Origin: Devosia salina
GTDB lineage: Bacteria > Pseudomonadota > Alphaproteobacteria > Rhizobiales > Devosiaceae
DNA: 64,000 bases
Assembly (NCBI RefSeq): GCF_019504385.1
Contig: NZ_CP080590.1
Coordinates: forward strand, 1,406,001-1,470,000
Direction of reading: 5' to 3'
Shown here: positions 61,063 through 64,000 of the stretch, piece after piece
Layout of the letters: each line of letters opens with the position of its first letter
Position numbering within the stretch: the stretch's first letter is position 1
The notes under the pieces: model-generated
Databases searched by the model: none
The model's input: the letters and a program-made list of their open reading frames with translations, nothing else
What the model was told of the DNA's origin: nothing
Translations under genes and position numbers: made by a program

Positions 61063-61907
61063 TGGCCAGCGAGAGCTTTGACTTTGCGGCCCAGGCGCTG
61101 CGGTCGGGCGATCCTGACCGCTATCTTGCAACGCTCGTCCTTCCCGCCGCGGCGCGCCCTGGAATCACCGCGCTCTACGCTTTCAACGCCGATGTATCGG
61201 CTATTCGCGAACGCGTATCCGGCCCACAGCCGGGCGAAATCCGCCTGCAATGGTGGAACGACGCTTTGACCGACAAAGGCCATGGTGCCGTCCGTCAGAA
61301 CCCGTTGGCCGACGCCTTGCTCGATACGATTGAACGGCACGGCTTGCCCGTGGGCACGCTCCAGCGCCTGCTTGGGGCGCGCCGCTTCGATCTCTATGAC
61401 GATCCCATGCCGGATCTAGAGAGCTTTGAAGGCTATGCCGGTGAAACCGCATCCACCTTGCTGCAACTCTCCGCCATGATCCTCAACGCAGGCGAACCGG
61501 TCGAGCCGGGCGATGCTGCCGGGCATCTGGGCGTGGCCCAGGCAATGATTGGCCACCTGCGTGCTTTCGGCTACGTCTCGGCTCAGGGGCGCATCATGCT
61601 GCCCTGGACCATCTTGGCGGCCAATGGCGTGCGCGAGAACGAGATTTTTGCCGGGCAGGACAGCGAGGGCCTGCATGCAGCCCTCAGCCAGGTCGCCGAA
61701 TTGGCGCAGGGACATCTCGACAAGGCCCGCAACGCAATCGCGGCGCTCCCAACATCCCTGCGACCGGCCTTTGCCGCGATTGCTCTGCTCGAGCCTCAGC
61801 TCGCCGCATGGAAGACCAGATCTTCCAGCGCCTTCGCCGCTCCACCGGATGCCCCCGACTGGCGCAAGATCGCCCGCCTCGCCTGGTGGGGCTTTCGGAA
61901 CCGGTAG
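61062..61907 (+). CDS. Squalene/phytoene synthase-fold protein, NDUFAF6-like, without catalytic Asp motifs
   Basis: This 281-residue protein belongs to the squalene/phytoene synthase superfamily but shows neither Asp-rich motif. Residues 40-47 read A-F-N-A-D-V-S-A where D-x-x-x-D is expected, and the second site (near 166-176) reads H-L-R-A-F-G-Y-V-S-A-Q, lacking the paired Asp. NDUFAF6, a complex I assembly factor in mitochondria, has the same fold. It overlaps the NDUFAF3-type gene, so both likely serve the same process. The name phytoene synthase would be misleading. Confidence 0.88.
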   Translation: MASESFDFAAQALRSGDPDRYLATLVLPAAARPGITALYAFNADVSAIRERVSGPQPGEIRLQWWNDALTDKGHGAVRQNPLADALLDTIERHGLPVGTLQRLLGARRFDLYDDPMPDLESFEGYAGETASTLLQLSAMILNAGEPVEPGDAAGHLGVAQAMIGHLRAFGYVSAQGRIMLPWTILAANGVRENEIFAGQDSEGLHAALSQVAELAQGHLDKARNAIAALPTSLRPAFAAIALLEPQLAAWKTRSSSAFAAPPDAPDWRKIARLAWWGFRNR

Positions 61908-61955
61908 CCCATCCCCACCAACGGGTCGCCTTGTGACCCGACCCAAGGGCGGACG

Positions 61956-62399
61956 CTACCGCTCCACGATCGCCACGAACTCGCCCGCCAGCTGCGCCAC
62001 AACTGCGCCGTCAAATATCAGCTCCGCGCCGACCTTCAGCCGCGCCTTGCCCCGTCGCTCCAGAGTATGGAGAAAGCCTGCCCAATCCACGCCGTCCAGC
62101 CGAGCCACGGCACGCGCGGTACCGGCTATGGGCAGCAGATATTCCATTTCCGTGCGATGGATCACGAGCTGGTTGGCAACGCCTTCGGCCTGAAGCCGCA
62201 GGTGCAGCACCGACCATGCCGCCAAGAGGCCGAGCGTCGCCGCACTGCCGCCGAACATGGTGCCGTGGACGTTGATATTGGGCCCCAGCGGCGCCTCGAG
62301 CACCACTTCGTCAGTGCCGGCCTGTACCACACGGACGTCCATGGCCCGCGAAAGCGGGATGTGGTCGTGCAGGAACGCGGCCAGCGCCTCCGGGGTCAT
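61956..62399 (-). CDS. Hotdog-fold thioesterase (YiiD C-terminal-like)
   Basis: This 147-residue protein resembles the C-terminal thioesterase-like domain of YiiD. N-V-H-G-T-M-F-G-G-S is the hotdog helix region, followed by A-W-S-V-L-H-L-R-L and the strand motif I-H-R-T-E-M-E-Y-L. It probably hydrolyses an acyl-CoA or binds an acyl group; the substrate is unknown. The ATG overlaps the trmFO stop as ATGA. It converges with the NDUFAF6-type gene, with a CGGGTC-N7-GACCCG hairpin between (61922-61940). Confidence 0.8.
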   Translation of the reverse strand: MTPEALAAFLHDHIPLSRAMDVRVVQAGTDEVVLEAPLGPNINVHGTMFGGSAATLGLLAAWSVLHLRLQAEGVANQLVIHRTEMEYLLPIAGTARAVARLDGVDWAGFLHTLERRGKARLKVGAELIFDGAVVAQLAGEFVAIVER

Positions 62400-63778
62400 G
62401 CCCAGGCCTTGAGGTCTTCGAGGGCACGACTGGTGATGGCGCGCCGCTTGGCGATCGTCTTTTCCGGGCCGCGCCAGCGCTTCACCCCCTCAGGCTTGCT
62501 GACATTGACTTCCGGGAACAGGCCAAAATTGACATTCATGGGCTGGAAGCTGCGGGCCCCGCTATAGCTCTCGGCCTCGATATGGCCGCCCGTAATATGG
62601 CCGATCAGCGCGCCCAGCGCCGTCGTTACTGGTGGCGTTGCAAGCGATCCGCCGAGTGCCTCGGCCGCGGTCATCCGCCCGGTGATGAGGCCAACGGCAG
62701 CGCTTTCCACATAGCCCTCGACGCCGGTCACCTGACCGGCGAAGCGGATGCGCGGATCGACCTTCAGCTTAAGATCGGGCGCCAGCACCTTGGGTGAATT
62801 GATGAACGTGTTACGGTGCAACCCACCGAGACGGGCAAATTGCGCGTTCTCGAGGCCGGGGATCATCCGGAATATCTCGGTCTGGATGCCGTAGCGCATC
62901 TTGGTCTGGAACCCGACCATGTTCCATAACGTGCCCAGCGCATTGTCCTGGCGCAATTGCACGATGGCATAGGGCTTGACCGTCGGATTGCGCGGATTGG
63001 TCAGGCCCACCGGCTTCATTGGCCCGTGGCGCAGCGTCTCCACGCCGCGTTCGGCCATCACCTCGATGGGCAGGCAGCCGTCGAAATAGGGGACCTTTTC
63101 CCAGTCCTTGAATTCATGCAGCGGCGCGGTCTTCAGCGCTTCGACAAAGGCGAAATACTGGTCCTTGTCCATCGGCAGGTTGAGATAGTCCGCCCCGGTC
63201 CCGCCAGGGCCGGCCTTGTCGTAGCGCGACTGCTTCCAGGCAATGTCGTGATTGATGCTGTCATAGTGCACGATCGGCGCAATCGCATCGAAAAAGGCCA
63301 GCGAATCCTCGCCGGTCTTTTCCAGAACCGCCTCGGCGAGGGCCGGCGAGGTGAGCGGGCCGGTCGCGATGATCACGTGTTGCCATTCCCCCGGCGGCCA
63401 GCCGGCGATTTCCTCGCGAACCACCGTGACATTGGGGTGGCTGCTGATCGCCTCCGTGACGGCGCCGGAAAAGCCGTGCCGGTCGACGGCCAGCGCGCCG
63501 CCGGCGGGCAGCTTGTGCTGGTCCGCGGCCCGCATGATCAGCGAATTGCAGCGTCGCATTTCCTCGTGCAGCAGCCCCACGGCATTCTGCTCGTGGTCGT
63601 CCGAGCGGAAACTGTTGGAGCAGACCAGTTCGGCAAAGGCGTCGGTCTCGTGCGCGTCCGTGCTTTTGACGCCGCGCATCTCGTGCAGAATGACCTTGGC
63701 ACCGGCCTCGGCGGCCTGCCAGGCGGCTTCCGAGCCTGCAAGGCCCCCGCCGATGATGTGAATGGGTTCGTTTGACAT
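62396..63778 (-). CDS. trmFO: Methylenetetrahydrofolate-tRNA-(uracil-5-)-methyltransferase TrmFO
   Basis: This 460-residue flavoprotein makes 5-methyluridine at tRNA position 54 using methylene-THF. The FAD motif is I-I-G-G-G-L-A-G-S-E-A-A-W (residues 8-20). Other signature stretches are V-C-S-N-S-F-R-S-D, N-A-V-G-L-L-H-E-E-M, V-P-Y-F-D-G-C-L-P-I-E and M-G-F-Q-T-K-M-R-Y-like V-G-F-Q-T-K-M-R-Y-G. The ATG at 63778 begins just before the FAD motif; the frame extends to 63814 without conserved sequence. Confidence 0.94.
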   Translation of the reverse strand: MSNEPIHIIGGGLAGSEAAWQAAEAGAKVILHEMRGVKSTDAHETDAFAELVCSNSFRSDDHEQNAVGLLHEEMRRCNSLIMRAADQHKLPAGGALAVDRHGFSGAVTEAISSHPNVTVVREEIAGWPPGEWQHVIIATGPLTSPALAEAVLEKTGEDSLAFFDAIAPIVHYDSINHDIAWKQSRYDKAGPGGTGADYLNLPMDKDQYFAFVEALKTAPLHEFKDWEKVPYFDGCLPIEVMAERGVETLRHGPMKPVGLTNPRNPTVKPYAIVQLRQDNALGTLWNMVGFQTKMRYGIQTEIFRMIPGLENAQFARLGGLHRNTFINSPKVLAPDLKLKVDPRIRFAGQVTGVEGYVESAAVGLITGRMTAAEALGGSLATPPVTTALGALIGHITGGHIEAESYSGARSFQPMNVNFGLFPEVNVSKPEGVKRWRGPEKTIAKRRAITSRALEDLKAWA

Positions 63779-63821
63779 GGCGAGCCAGATACCAAGCCCG
63801 CCATGTCCGGGCAATCAGAGT

Positions 63822-64000
63822 TTATGCGGCTCGACGCTCGTGGCTGCCTTCCCTGATCTCCTCGATGATCTTGGCGCAGAAGGCGTCGAGGTCTCCGGGG
63901 TTGCGGCTCGTCACCAGGCCCTGATCGACGACCACCGCACTGTCCTCCCACTTGCCACCGGCGTTGACGACGTCGGTCTTGATGGATTTGTAGGAGGTGA
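63822..64000 (-). CDS. DJ-1/PfpI-family protein, C-terminal fragment
   Basis: The minus strand is open from the window edge to a TAA at 63822-63824, about 59 residues. It reads S-Y-K-S-I-K-T-D-V-V-N-A-G-G-K-W, then V-V-V-D-Q-G-L-V-T-S-R-N-P-G-D-L and K-I-I-E-E-I. This C-terminus is typical of YhbO/PfpI-type general-stress proteins. The catalytic cysteine region lies beyond the window. It shares the strand with trmFO, 43 bases upstream of its start. Confidence 0.85.
   Translation of the reverse strand, partial: TSYKSIKTDVVNAGGKWEDSAVVVDQGLVTSRNPGDLDAFCAKIIEEIREGSHERRAA

Noticed and set aside
61062..61907. Carotenoid or hopanoid biosynthesis gene
   Set aside because: Both Asp-rich catalytic motifs are absent and no terpenoid genes are nearby.

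Overview
The window is a GC-rich, densely coded stretch of chromosome from an alphaproteobacterium of the Hyphomicrobiales (Rhizobiales). The protein families and gene order resemble Devosia or a close relative; the genus is an inference. Supporting order: a PCMT-like methyltransferase, tolC, a PopZ-type polar organiser and valS; then exoR, xthA, erpA, dgt, argS, a SPOR protein, scpA-scpB, tatABC, serS, surE, an NlpD-like LytM protein, a DUF815 ATPase, yajC, secDF, Mth938/NDUFAF3 and NDUFAF6-like genes, and trmFO. No phage, transposase, integrase or CRISPR array is visible.

Region 1 (1-3200) has the end of a hemolysin III gene, a divergent ArsR-type regulator with a long tail, a HAD hydrolase, tRNA-Arg and a LacI-type regulator. 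Region 2 (3200-12300) is a carbohydrate operon: a CUT1 ABC importer (binding protein, two permeases, ATPase), then two xylose-isomerase-like TIM-barrel enzymes alternating with two Gfo/Idh/MocA dehydrogenases. It has no sugar kinase and no glycoside hydrolase. The enzyme set fits an oxidation/elimination/hydration/reduction route for a glycoside or anhydrosugar, and it is the best candidate here for an uncharacterised pathway. Region 3 (12300-15800) has a TraB/GumN protein, an NDUFS4-type complex I accessory subunit, tRNA-Pro, a PAP2 phosphatase and cystathionine beta-lyase.

Region 4 (15980-21430) is the general amino-acid ABC importer aapJQMP, followed by a divergent paralogue of its binding protein that has lost the usual ligand-contact residues. 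Region 5 (21430-31100) is mostly on the minus strand: AlaX-type editing protein, cardiolipin synthase, cysteine synthase, photolyase, AHSA1-type protein, Fsr-type MFS pump, tRNA-Asn, MobA-like transferase, BenE transporter, then tRNA-Cys and small ORFs. Region 6 (31100-40100) has the methyltransferase, tolC, popZ-like gene, valS, a ZntB/CorA-type transporter and an ABC exporter.

Region 7 (40100-64000) is housekeeping: exopolysaccharide regulator ExoR, DNA repair, Fe-S insertion, nucleotide hydrolysis, ArgS, cell-envelope SPOR protein, chromosome condensation (ScpAB), Tat export, SerS, SurE, a degenerate LytM factor, Sec accessory proteins with two putative complex I assembly factors, TrmFO and a DJ-1/PfpI fragment. 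Two genes often found in this neighbourhood in rhizobia, nagZ (between SPOR and scpA) and pcm (after surE), are absent. Several intergenic spacers carry long palindromes that look like dispersed repeats or terminators.
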